DNA of 64,000 nucleotides from Bacteroidia bacterium (GTDB lineage Bacteria; Bacteroidota; Bacteroidia; B-17B0; Aurantibacillaceae). Position 1 is the stretch's first letter; each line of letters begins with the position of its first letter. Under the pieces are notes generated by a model. That model was not told where the DNA came from, did not search any database, and saw only the letters and a list, made by a program, of their open reading frames with translations. Shown here one piece after another: positions 18,862-26,107 of this stretch. A program made the translations under genes and the position numbers. The DNA lies in NCBI GenBank assembly GCA_016787705.1, contig JAEUTP010000015.1, forward strand, positions 186,001 to 250,000. The letters are read 5' to 3'.

Positions 18862-19448
18862 TTTCTTTCTATTTGTTCAACTGGTAATAATTCAAAAAAA
18901 CTTTTCTTTAATCGTTGTAAACATTTATATTTTTGATTTTTTGCATTGTCGGCATTGGTATAACCAAATTTTTCGGCTATTTCATCCATGCTTAGTTTTT
19001 GAATGTAAAAATCTTTTATCAATGTGGCACAAGGTTCTCCAAGCTCTGCAAGGCTTTGGTTCATCTTCTCTAACTCTGCTTCCTTGGTTTCGTGTGCGGT
19101 AACATCTTCAGTTACATCTACTACTTCATTCTCATCATCATCTTTAAATAAAAAGGTTTTGCTGTTCTTTTTCAATTGCTTTAACCATAAACGTTTTGCA
19201 ATTGAATAAATATAAGTTTGCAGCTGGCAATTTAATTCAAAGCCGGGCTTTTGTACATTTTCATATAAAACTATTATTGTTTCCTGGTAAATGTCTTGTG
19301 CCGCTTCCTGTGAGCCACTATTGTTTACAATAAATTTAAGAACGATGTTATAGTACTTTTTATACAAAGCATTTAAGATCTCATTATCTCCGGTGCGCAA
19401 CCCATCAATAAATTGATCTTCGGTATACTGCACTTTATTTTTGGACAT
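18858..19448 (-). CDS. ECF-type RNA polymerase sigma factor
   Basis: 196 aa, sigma-70 family with regions 2 and 4 only. Region 2 is at about 20-95 (ALYKKYYNIVLKFI, AQDIYQETIIVLYENV) and region 4 at about 130-190 (LIKDFYIQKLSMDEIAEKFGYTNADNAKNQKYKCLQRLK), the second with the helix-turn-helix. The last four bases overlap the start of the anti-sigma/protease gene. A lone -10-like TACCTTTA element lies about 34 bases upstream. The target regulon is unknown; ECF operons are often autoregulated. Confidence 0.93.
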   Translation of the reverse strand: MSKNKVQYTEDQFIDGLRTGDNEILNALYKKYYNIVLKFIVNNSGSQEAAQDIYQETIIVLYENVQKPGFELNCQLQTYIYSIAKRLWLKQLKKNSKTFLFKDDDENEVVDVTEDVTAHETKEAELEKMNQSLAELGEPCATLIKDFYIQKLSMDEIAEKFGYTNADNAKNQKYKCLQRLKKSFFELLPVEQIERK

Positions 19449-19481
19449 AGATGCCTTGTTTAGATTAATACGTTTATTTGA

Positions 19482-19489
19482 TAAAGGTA
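19482..19489 (-). promoter_or_regulatory. Possible -7 element for the ECF sigma gene
   Basis: TACCTTTA read on the minus strand fits TAnnTTTG/A, with the ATG 34 bases downstream. No TTTG is seen at the right distance upstream, so this could equally be an ECF-type or chance element. Confidence 0.3.
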
Positions 19490-19676
19490 ACCTTTCGGGA
19501 TTTAAAATTTATGATTTTAGATTTAAAAAAACAAGTCACCCAATTAATTTACAAATTTATTTATTTGATTTTCAATGCGTTATAAAATATTTCTAAAATC
19601 TTCAATATTTCTTGGGTTACTATTTTAAAAAAAAGGGATAAATGTAAAATTAACCAACAATTTAAAAAAAACTAAA

Positions 19677-19907
19677 ATGAAAAAAGTATTCTCAATCGTA
19701 ATGGTAGCTGCTTTAGCTACAGCTTTCGTAGCATGTGGTCCTTCAGCTGAAGAAAAAGCTAAAATGGAAGAAAGAGCAAAACAAGTTGCTGATTCTATCG
19801 CTGCTGCTATTAGCGCTTCTATGAACGAAGTTCCTACTGAAACTGCTCCAGTTGATTCAGCTGCTGCTACTACAGCTCCAACTGAAACTACTGCACCTGC
19901 ACACTAA
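19677..19907 (+). CDS. Small lipoprotein, member 1 of a tandem pair
   Basis: 76 aa. Signal peptide with lipid Cys20 (AFVACGPSAE). After the Cys comes a short charged helix (EEKAKMEERAKQVADSIAAAI) and a Pro/Thr/Ala-rich tail (TETAPVDSAAATTAPTE). The codons are strongly biased to GCT/ACT and similar forms and a good terminator follows, both suggesting high expression. The gene at 20121 is a paralogue with the same plan. Function unknown; an abundant envelope spacer or Lpp-like role is only a guess. Confidence 0.8.
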   Translation: MKKVFSIVMVAALATAFVACGPSAEEKAKMEERAKQVADSIAAAISASMNEVPTETAPVDSAAATTAPTETTAPAH

Positions 19908-19933
19908 TATTGTGTTTAGTTAGTTAGCTGATT

Positions 19934-19969
19934 GGCCTCAAAGCATTGCTTTGGGGCCTTTCTGTTTTT
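19934..19969 (+). terminator. Intrinsic terminator after small lipoprotein 1
   Basis: An 11-pair stem (GGCCTCAAAGC / GCTTTGGGGCC, one G-T pair), 3-base loop, followed by TTTCTGTTTTT. It lies 27 bases behind the lipoprotein stop codon. Confidence 0.9.
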
Positions 19970-19985
19970 AATGATTAGATGTTGT

Positions 19986-20080
19986 CACATATTACGCAGA
20001 TATCACAGATTGTTTTTTAAGGAACAATTATAATTTAATTCTAATCTGCGCCATCAGCGATCCAGATAGCTATCGGGAGT
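19986..20080. repeat. Interspersed inverted-repeat element, type D
   Basis: The stretch has the arms ACGCAGATATCACAGATT (19994-20011) and AATCTGCG (20043-20050), then ATAGCTATCGGGA (20067-20079). Such CGCAGAT / ATCTGCG elements are common between genes in Bacteroidota genomes. It fills most of the gap between the two lipoprotein genes. No coding potential. Confidence 0.5.
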
Positions 20081-20094
20081 GCCTATAAATTTCC

Positions 20095-20102
20095 TATCTT
20101 TG
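20095..20102 (+). promoter_or_regulatory. -7 promoter element for small lipoprotein 2
   Basis: TATCTTTG is a perfect TAnnTTTG match 18 bases before the ATG at 20121. No TTTG was found 19-21 bases upstream, so the promoter is half supported. Confidence 0.45.
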
Positions 20103-20120
20103 TAAACCAAACAATTATTT

Positions 20121-20330
20121 ATGAAAAAAATACTTTTAGTTATTAGTACACTACTTATAGTTGTATTTGTAGCTTGCGGCCCTGCTGCCGAGAATAAAGA
20201 CACTATGCATAAGCGCGCTAAAGAAGTTCAGGACTCCATAGCTAATTCTATTAAAACAGCTATCGAAGAAGTATCTGCAACACCAAATGCTGTTATTGTA
20301 CCCGATACTACACAGAAAAAACCTCAATAA
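20121..20330 (+). CDS. Small lipoprotein, member 2 of a tandem pair
   Basis: 69 aa, lipid Cys19 or so (VVFVACGPAAE). The mature helix (NKDTMHKRAKEVQDSIANSI) aligns with that of the gene at 19677 (same MxxRAKxVxDSIAxxI spacing), and a short Pro/Thr tail ends the protein. The pair arose by duplication and then diverged in the tail. It has its own -7 element, so it can be expressed apart from its twin. Function unknown. Confidence 0.78.
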   Translation: MKKILLVISTLLIVVFVACGPAAENKDTMHKRAKEVQDSIANSIKTAIEEVSATPNAVIVPDTTQKKPQ

Positions 20331-20347
20331 ACTTTTATTGCAATATA

Positions 20348-20369
20348 CAGAAGATTAGAGCATCTTCTG
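20348..20369 (+). other. Perfect hairpin upstream of mrp
   Basis: CAGAAGAT / ATCTTCTG, 8 pairs with a 6-base loop, lies between the lipoprotein 2 stop and the mrp start. There is no T-run after it, so it is not a standard terminator; it may protect an mRNA end or act in the mrp leader. Confidence 0.45.
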
Positions 20370-20383
20370 AAATAAAATTACAC

Positions 20384-21466
20384 ATGGAAATTACAGTTCA
20401 AAAAGTTTTAGATGCATTAAAATATGTTGATGACCCGGATCTTAAAAAAGACCTGGTTACACTTAACATGGTTAAAGATGTTGAGGTGGATGGAAAGAAC
20501 ATTGCTTTTACAGTAGTTCTTACAACGCCAGCCTGTCCTATGAAAGACATGATACACAATGCCTGCATGAATGCTATTTTACATTATGTTGATAAAGAGG
20601 CTAAGGTAAAAATAAACATGACGGCAACCGTTACCTCTAAAAAAGAAAAAGACGAAACTACTTTAAAGGATGTAAAAAATATTATTGCAGTTGCCAGTGG
20701 CAAAGGTGGTGTTGGTAAAAGCACTGTTGCCGCTAATTTGGCTTTGGGCCTTGCGCGTATGGGCGCAAAAGTGGGTTTGGTTGATGCTGATATTTATGGC
20801 CCCTCACAACACATTATGTTTGGTGTTGAGCGCGACGCGCCCGGCCCGGCAGAATTTAACGGCCAAAAGAAAATGGCGCCTGTAGAAAGTTACGGTGTAA
20901 AAATAAATTCAATAGGTTTTTTGGCGGGTCCGGGGCAGGTAATTGCCTTACGTGGTCCAATGGCCACTAAAGCTTTATCACAATTATTTTACGATACTGT
21001 TTGGGGCGAGTTGGATTATTTAATTGTTGATCTTCCTCCGGGTACAGGCGATATTCAGATTAGTTTATGCAGCCAGGTGCCTGTAACGGCTTCTGTGGTT
21101 GTATGTACGCCGCAGCCTGTTGCGATTGCCGATGTAAGAAAAGGTATTGGCCTGTTTCAGTTACCGCAAACAAATATTCCCATTATTGGTCTAATTGAAA
21201 ATATGGCATGGTTCACTCCGGCAGAATTACCAAACAATAAATATTATATTTTTGGAAAAGATGGCGTTAAAGATCTTTCTGAAGAATTAAATATTCCGTT
21301 ATTAGCGCAATTACCGTTAGTACAAAGTGTGCGCGAAGCTGCGGATGCAGGCCGCCCGGCAGTTTTACAGGATAATACACCACAGGCTATTGCGTTTATG
21401 GAATTGGCGCAAAACGTTGCACAACAAGTTGCCATACATAATGCCTCGCTTTTAGAAACAGTTTAA
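20384..21466 (+). CDS. mrp: Mrp/ApbC family iron-sulfur cluster carrier ATPase
   Basis: 360 aa. An N-terminal MIP18/DUF59 domain (residues 1-80, VDDPDLKKDLVTLNMV and TPACPMKDM) is joined to a ParA/MinD-like ATPase with deviant Walker A SGKGGVGKST (near 105) and Walker B LIVDLPPGTGD. The family carries Fe-S clusters to target enzymes in the cytoplasm. Most Mrp proteins bind the cluster with a CxxC motif after ENM; here the site reads ENMAWFTPAELPNNKYYIFG with no Cys, the usual Bacteroidota form. The next gene starts 10 bases downstream. Confidence 0.95.
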   Translation: MEITVQKVLDALKYVDDPDLKKDLVTLNMVKDVEVDGKNIAFTVVLTTPACPMKDMIHNACMNAILHYVDKEAKVKINMTATVTSKKEKDETTLKDVKNIIAVASGKGGVGKSTVAANLALGLARMGAKVGLVDADIYGPSQHIMFGVERDAPGPAEFNGQKKMAPVESYGVKINSIGFLAGPGQVIALRGPMATKALSQLFYDTVWGELDYLIVDLPPGTGDIQISLCSQVPVTASVVVCTPQPVAIADVRKGIGLFQLPQTNIPIIGLIENMAWFTPAELPNNKYYIFGKDGVKDLSEELNIPLLAQLPLVQSVREAADAGRPAVLQDNTPQAIAFMELAQNVAQQVAIHNASLLETV

Positions 21467-21476
21467 ATTTATAAAA

Positions 21477-22544
21477 ATGAAAAAATTATTTATTAGTGCA
21501 TTAGCGGTTCTTAGTATTTCAATTACCGCACAAGAAAAAAATTTCAGAAAAACATTTAGGCCTTATGCGGCAAAAACCTCACTGGTTGCACCTCCCAGTA
21601 CCTATTATTCTTTTTCAACCTTTACAGCTGCATATACTAATATTACTGGTGTAAGCGTTACAAATAATTTAATGTGGGATGAAGATATTGATACCATTCC
21701 TATTGGATTTAACTTTAAGTTATACAATATGCAAAACGATAGTATATCATTTGTCGGCGGATCTTATGCCTCATTTAATGATATAATAAACGATCCTTTA
21801 CTAACTGCGGCAGCACCAATGTTTGAAGATCTTTGTGATAAAGCGTTTGATCCTAATGTAAATGTAGAAGGTGATCCAGGGGGGATCTCAAACATCTCAT
21901 ACACAACAACCGGAACCGTTGGTAGCCGTATTTGCAAAATTGAAGTTAATAATGGCGGCTTTTATGGCGAAAATTTAAACGGCCCTTCGGCAAGTACCGT
22001 TAATTACCAGTTATGGTTGTATGAAACAAGTAATGTAATTGAATTCAGGTTTGGATCATGTACACTTTTAAATCCGGGCGATAATTTTATAAATGCCGGA
22101 GGTTTTATTAGTGGATTGATTGATGATCTTGATTACAACACAATTACCGCAACCAATTCTAATTTATTAAATGGTCCGCATGCTAATCCAACAATGGTAG
22201 GTTTAAGTCCAACCGCTTCAGATTATATTACCGGCACACCCCAAAGCGGCCGTGTTTACAGATTTGCAAACAATACTATTACTTCTGTAAAAAACAATTC
22301 AATTGCAGCCGATATTAAACTATATCCAAATCCGGTAAAAGATAAGCTATACATTGCAAATATTTCTTCTGAATTAAATAATGCAGTAATTGAGTTTTAT
22401 GATGTTGCAGGAAAACAAATTCATTCAGAGAAATTAAGCTCACAAATAGATCTTTCTTTTTTTGCTAAAGGAATTTATTTGGTAAAAATAAAAGCGCAAA
22501 ACAACGAAAGTATTTTTGTAAACAAATTAGTAATTGCAGAATAA
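21477..22544 (+). CDS. T9SS-exported secreted protein
   Basis: 355 aa. Signal peptide (residues 1-18, ending ITAQ), a beta-rich body of about 270 residues that starts like a lectin or jelly-roll domain (YYSFSTFTAAYTNITG, WLYETSNVIEFRFGSC), and a type A T9SS sorting domain from about 280 (IKLYPNPVKDKLYI ... GIYLVKI ... NKLVIAE). It is therefore delivered to the cell surface or medium. No catalytic motif was found. It lies 10 bases after mrp, an arrangement likely due to read-through rather than shared function. Confidence 0.85.
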   Translation: MKKLFISALAVLSISITAQEKNFRKTFRPYAAKTSLVAPPSTYYSFSTFTAAYTNITGVSVTNNLMWDEDIDTIPIGFNFKLYNMQNDSISFVGGSYASFNDIINDPLLTAAAPMFEDLCDKAFDPNVNVEGDPGGISNISYTTTGTVGSRICKIEVNNGGFYGENLNGPSASTVNYQLWLYETSNVIEFRFGSCTLLNPGDNFINAGGFISGLIDDLDYNTITATNSNLLNGPHANPTMVGLSPTASDYITGTPQSGRVYRFANNTITSVKNNSIAADIKLYPNPVKDKLYIANISSELNNAVIEFYDVAGKQIHSEKLSSQIDLSFFAKGIYLVKIKAQNNESIFVNKLVIAE

Positions 22545-22565
22545 GGCTTTTAAAAAAGTATTAAA

Positions 22566-22597
22566 CCGCTGGTAGCTTTGCTGCTAGCGGCTTTTTT
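22566..22597. terminator. Intrinsic terminator between convergent genes
   Basis: CCGCTGGTAGC / GCTGCTAGCGG forms an 11-pair stem (two wobble pairs) with a 3-base loop and a CTTTTTTATTT tail on the plus strand. It closes the mrp-T9SS protein transcript and may also stop the minus-strand barrel gene. Confidence 0.9.
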
Positions 22598-22605
22598 ATT
22601 TAAAA

Positions 22606-23331
22606 TCAGCTGTTTTTTTGTTTATCGCGAACCGCTTTGTTGGGGTTGAATTTAAAAACAAGCCCTGCCTGCAATATAGCACCCTTTTCATATCCAAACT
22701 CAAAATTAAAACCAAAAAAAGGATTTACATAAGCTCTGTAGCCAATGCTTGGTGCAAAATAAAAACCACCCGGCAACGATAAACCATACTTAATGTCTTT
22801 ACGAAACTTGCTTGTAAAGCGGCCCGCATCTGTACTGCTAAAATCAATATTTAATTTGTTTGAAGTAAAACCAACCCCCACGCCAATATAAACATCGTGC
22901 TTATGGTTTTGAATTGGAAAATGAAAATTTGGCCTGATACCAAAAGATCTGCTGGTTATCTTTATTTTATAAACATCTACACTGTCTATATAAAGCGAAC
23001 CCAGATTTTGACGCTGTGCGTTATAATGATCTATTACATCAAAACGAATATTCCAAAACGAATAATTTAAACCAAGACCAAACATCTCATTAATGCCATA
23101 TTCTGCTCTTACAGCAACAGGGTTAAGGCCTTTAATTGCAGATATCTCAATGTTACCATCAAAGTTTACTTTAAACGCCTCGCTCTTTGCCGCAATTTTT
23201 GCAAAGGTCTTAAATAAATGTGGAGCGCCAATATTTGCATTAAGAATTATATCTCCACTGTTAACAGATTGCGCATAGCTATTTATATTAAATAGTCCCG
23301 CTGCAAAAAGTAATGAAAGATACTTTTTCAT
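22606..23331 (-). CDS. Outer-membrane beta-barrel protein, unknown
   Basis: 241 aa with signal peptide (residues 1-21, NINSYAQ). Alternating strands with Gly and aromatic ends (FGLGLNYSFWNIRFDV, SFGIRPNFHFPIQ, DVYIGVGVGFTS, FFGFNFEFGYEKG, LQAGLVFKFN) fit an 8- to 10-stranded outer-membrane barrel of the OmpW/porin-like kind. It starts 3 bases after the threonine dehydrogenase stop, so both are on one transcript, though no shared role is apparent. Confidence 0.75.
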   Translation of the reverse strand: MKKYLSLLFAAGLFNINSYAQSVNSGDIILNANIGAPHLFKTFAKIAAKSEAFKVNFDGNIEISAIKGLNPVAVRAEYGINEMFGLGLNYSFWNIRFDVIDHYNAQRQNLGSLYIDSVDVYKIKITSRSFGIRPNFHFPIQNHKHDVYIGVGVGFTSNKLNIDFSSTDAGRFTSKFRKDIKYGLSLPGGFYFAPSIGYRAYVNPFFGFNFEFGYEKGAILQAGLVFKFNPNKAVRDKQKNS

Positions 23332-23334
23332 AAA

Positions 23335-24291
23335 CTAAACTGTTTTTAAACTTTTAAGGTTAACCAACATGTTCTCAACTAATTTTGGCAGATCATAATG
23401 TTCCTTCCAGCCCCAGTCTTTTCGGGCCTCAGCATCGTTAATACTTTTTGGCCAACTATCTGCTATGGCTTGTCTAAAGTCAGGCTTATAGGTAATTGTA
23501 AAATCAGGAATATGTTTTTTTATTTCGGCAGCAATTTCTTTTGGACTAAAACTAATGCCTGATAAATTATAAGCACCGCGGATTTTTATTTGTTCTGCCG
23601 GCGCATGCATTATCTCTATTGTAGCGCGAATAGCGTCTTCCATATGCATCATTGGTAAAGCGGTATGCTCACTTAAAAAACTTTCGTAAGCTCCTTTTTT
23701 TAAAGCCTCATGAAAAATGTGAACGGCATAATCCGTAGTTCCACCGCCCGGAGCGCTTTTCCAGCCAATTAAACCCGGGTAACGAATGCTACGTGTATCA
23801 ACGCTATGTTTTTGAAAATACCATTCGCACCAGCGCTCACCGGCCTGTTTGCTAATACCGTAAATGGTACTTGGTTCCATAACTGTATATTGTGGTGTGT
23901 TTTCGCGCGGTGTGGTGGGTCCAAACACGGCAATAGAGCTGGGCCAATAAATTTGTTTAATGTGTTTTTCTTTACCCAGATCTAAAACATGAAACAAACT
24001 TTCCATATTTAATTTCCAGGCAAACATTGGGTTTTTTTCGCCGGTAGCAGATAGCATGGCTGCTAAATGATAAATGTGTGTAATACCGTGTTTTTTTACA
24101 ATATCGTACAAGGCCTTGCCATCAAGGGCATCCAGCACTTCAAAAGGATTCTCTGTTTTTACTGTAGGAGCTTTAAGATCAGACGGAACAACGTTTTGGT
24201 GCCCGTATATTTTAGATAATTCGGCTGTAAGCTCAAGGCCAATTTGCCCGCCAGCGCCAATAATTAATACTTTTTCGTTTTTGGTTGACAT
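23335..24291 (-). CDS. L-threonine 3-dehydrogenase, SDR type
   Basis: 318 aa. Extended short-chain dehydrogenase with the NAD site GAGGQIG (residues 12-18) and the active-site YGISK, plus sequence features of the SDR-type threonine dehydrogenases known from Flavobacterium and other Bacteroidota (TIYGISKQAGERWCEWYF, RSIRYPGLIGW, YAVHIFHEALK). It oxidises L-threonine to 2-amino-3-ketobutyrate. This differs from the zinc MDR-type Tdh of E. coli. Related NAD-dependent epimerases share the fold, but the CEWY and RYPGLIGW stretches favour the threonine enzyme. Confidence 0.87.
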   Translation of the reverse strand: MSTKNEKVLIIGAGGQIGLELTAELSKIYGHQNVVPSDLKAPTVKTENPFEVLDALDGKALYDIVKKHGITHIYHLAAMLSATGEKNPMFAWKLNMESLFHVLDLGKEKHIKQIYWPSSIAVFGPTTPRENTPQYTVMEPSTIYGISKQAGERWCEWYFQKHSVDTRSIRYPGLIGWKSAPGGGTTDYAVHIFHEALKKGAYESFLSEHTALPMMHMEDAIRATIEIMHAPAEQIKIRGAYNLSGISFSPKEIAAEIKKHIPDFTITYKPDFRQAIADSWPKSINDAEARKDWGWKEHYDLPKLVENMLVNLKSLKTV

Positions 24292-24303
24292 GATAAAGAT
24301 CAG

Positions 24304-24334
24304 TTTAAATTAGGAAAACAATTTTGTACCTTTA
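24304..24334 (+). promoter_or_regulatory. Promoter for trhO
   Basis: TTTA at 24304-24307 and TACCTTTA at 24327-24334, 19 bases apart, fit the Bacteroidota consensus in relaxed form. The leader to the ATG at 24439 would be about 100 bases, longer than most here; a second weaker element nearer the gene may exist. Confidence 0.4.
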
Positions 24335-24438
24335 CAAACGTAATTATAATTTTTGAAATTAGGCACAATGTACGGTGTACAAGCCAAAACGCAAAATTAT
24401 GGTACAATGATAATATAAATTGCAATTATTTTTATCAA

Positions 24439-25503
24439 ATGGCATTATTAGTAAATAGAGAGAACAAAGACGTTTTAAAACAACGTTTAAAAGAAGAAAA
24501 CATTGAGCGCAAAACAATTTCATTTTACCGCTATGTTTCAATTACCGAACCACAACAACTTAGAGACGAGTTATTTAAAACCTGGAGCAACTGGAAATGC
24601 TTTGGTCGTATTTATATAGCAAAAGAAGGTATAAATGCCCAAATGAGCGTTCCGGTGCAGCACTGGGATGAGTTTGTAAGCTATCTTAATAACATTTCTT
24701 ATTTTAAAGATGTGCCATTTAAACATGCAGTAGATGGCAATGGCAAATCATTTTACAAACTGGTTATTAAAGTAAAAGAAAAAGTTGTTGCCGATGGAAT
24801 TACTGATCCTGATTTTGATCCATCAAAAACCGGTACGTATTTAAATGCGGTTGAATTTAATAAGGCTTTAGAAGATCCCAATACCATTGTAGTAGATATG
24901 CGTAACCATTACGAAAGTGAAGTAGGCAAATTTGATGGTGCTTTTACACCCGATGCCGATACCTTTCGTGAGGAATTGCCTTTGGTAATAGATCATTTAC
25001 AGGGCCAGGAAGACAAAAAAATATTAATGTACTGCACCGGAGGTATCCGCTGCGAAAAAGCCAGTGCTTACTTTAAACACAAAGGCTTTAAAGATGTTAA
25101 CCATTTACAGGGCGGCATTATTCAGTACGCCAAAGAGGTAAAAGAACAAGGCCTTGAAAGTAAATTTAAAGGCATGAACTTTGTTTTTGATGAACGGATT
25201 GGAGAGCGTATAACAGATGATGTTTTAAGCGAATGCCACCAATGTGGTGCTCCTTGCGATACCCATGTAAACTGCAAGAATGACGATTGCCATTTGTTAT
25301 TTATACAATGTGCCGCTTGTGCAGAAAAGATGCAGGGTTGTTGTACGCCCGAATGCGTTACAATTGCTGCTTTACCTATTGAAGAACAACGAAAATTAAG
25401 AAAAGGAAGAATAAAGAATGGGCCTGAGTGCCTGGCAGTTTATAAAAGCAGGTTAAGGCCCAACCTTAAAGAAATCATTAAAAATAACTTTACAATAAAA
25501 TAA
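24439..25503 (+). CDS. trhO: tRNA uridine(34) hydroxylase, rhodanese domain
   Basis: 354 aa, YceA/TrhO family, which makes 5-hydroxyuridine at position 34 of tRNAs in the presence of oxygen. An N-terminal acylphosphatase-like domain (FGRIYIAKEGINAQMS) precedes the rhodanese domain with active-site Cys in YCTGGIRCEKAS. A C-terminal Cys-rich zinc-binding tail follows (CHQCGAPCDTHVNC, CAACAEKMQGCC). All family motifs are intact. It leads a plus-strand run with a lipoprotein and homogentisate dioxygenase, but only the latter two are close enough to be one unit. Confidence 0.95.
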   Translation: MALLVNRENKDVLKQRLKEENIERKTISFYRYVSITEPQQLRDELFKTWSNWKCFGRIYIAKEGINAQMSVPVQHWDEFVSYLNNISYFKDVPFKHAVDGNGKSFYKLVIKVKEKVVADGITDPDFDPSKTGTYLNAVEFNKALEDPNTIVVDMRNHYESEVGKFDGAFTPDADTFREELPLVIDHLQGQEDKKILMYCTGGIRCEKASAYFKHKGFKDVNHLQGGIIQYAKEVKEQGLESKFKGMNFVFDERIGERITDDVLSECHQCGAPCDTHVNCKNDDCHLLFIQCAACAEKMQGCCTPECVTIAALPIEEQRKLRKGRIKNGPECLAVYKSRLRPNLKEIIKNNFTIK

Positions 25504-25544
25504 AATACCCACATAAGGGTAGCTTTATTATTCACTGATTTTTT

Positions 25545-25552
25545 TATCTTTA
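25545..25552 (+). promoter_or_regulatory. -7 promoter element for the 25568 lipoprotein gene
   Basis: TATCTTTA lies 15 bases before the ATG at 25568. TTTA about 17 bases upstream is a weak -33 partner. Fits TAnnTTTG/A only in relaxed form. Confidence 0.4.
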
Positions 25553-25567
25553 CATCAAATAAATTTT

Positions 25568-26092
25568 ATGAAAAAAACAATCAGTATAATAACAATTTTA
25601 ACACTAATAATTGGCTTAAACGTTTCATGTAAAAAGAAGCCGGTTGAATTTGACATCGACTATACCAACACAGTAACCATTCCTGCAACAGCAGTAAGTA
25701 TTAATGTACCCGCAGATTTTGACAGCCCCGAAATACCTACAGATTCAAAAAGCAAATTCTCATCAAATAATACAGCAAAAGAATTGATCGATGAGATCAG
25801 GATGACAAAATTTGATCTTTCTGTTGCAAACGGCAATCTTGATTTTTTAAAATCATTAAAGATCTATTTAAAAACATCTGATCTTGGCGATATTTTAGTT
25901 GCAAGCAAAACAACTATTCCTCAAGGCGTTTCATCTTTGTCAATGGATCTCCAGGATTTGAATATTAAAGAATATATTTTTAAAGATAAGATCCAGTTTA
26001 GGGTAAATGTTACCATTAAAACCGGTATGACAGAAACCCAACAATTAAAAATGGATCAAACTGTGCATGTAAAGGCCAGTATTATGCGTTAA
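25568..26092 (+). CDS. Lipoprotein of unknown function
   Basis: 174 aa, signal peptide with lipid Cys21 (LNVSCKKKP). The mature protein is a beta-rich, Asp/Thr/Lys-containing domain of about 150 residues (FDIDYTNTVTIPAT, LKSLKIYLKTSDLGDILVA, QFRVNVTIKT), reminiscent of FnIII or jelly-roll folds without a named family. It ends 15 bases before homogentisate dioxygenase and may share its transcript by position only. Confidence 0.75.
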   Translation: MKKTISIITILTLIIGLNVSCKKKPVEFDIDYTNTVTIPATAVSINVPADFDSPEIPTDSKSKFSSNNTAKELIDEIRMTKFDLSVANGNLDFLKSLKIYLKTSDLGDILVASKTTIPQGVSSLSMDLQDLNIKEYIFKDKIQFRVNVTIKTGMTETQQLKMDQTVHVKASIMR

Positions 26093-26107
26093 TTAAAATA
26101 AAATACC

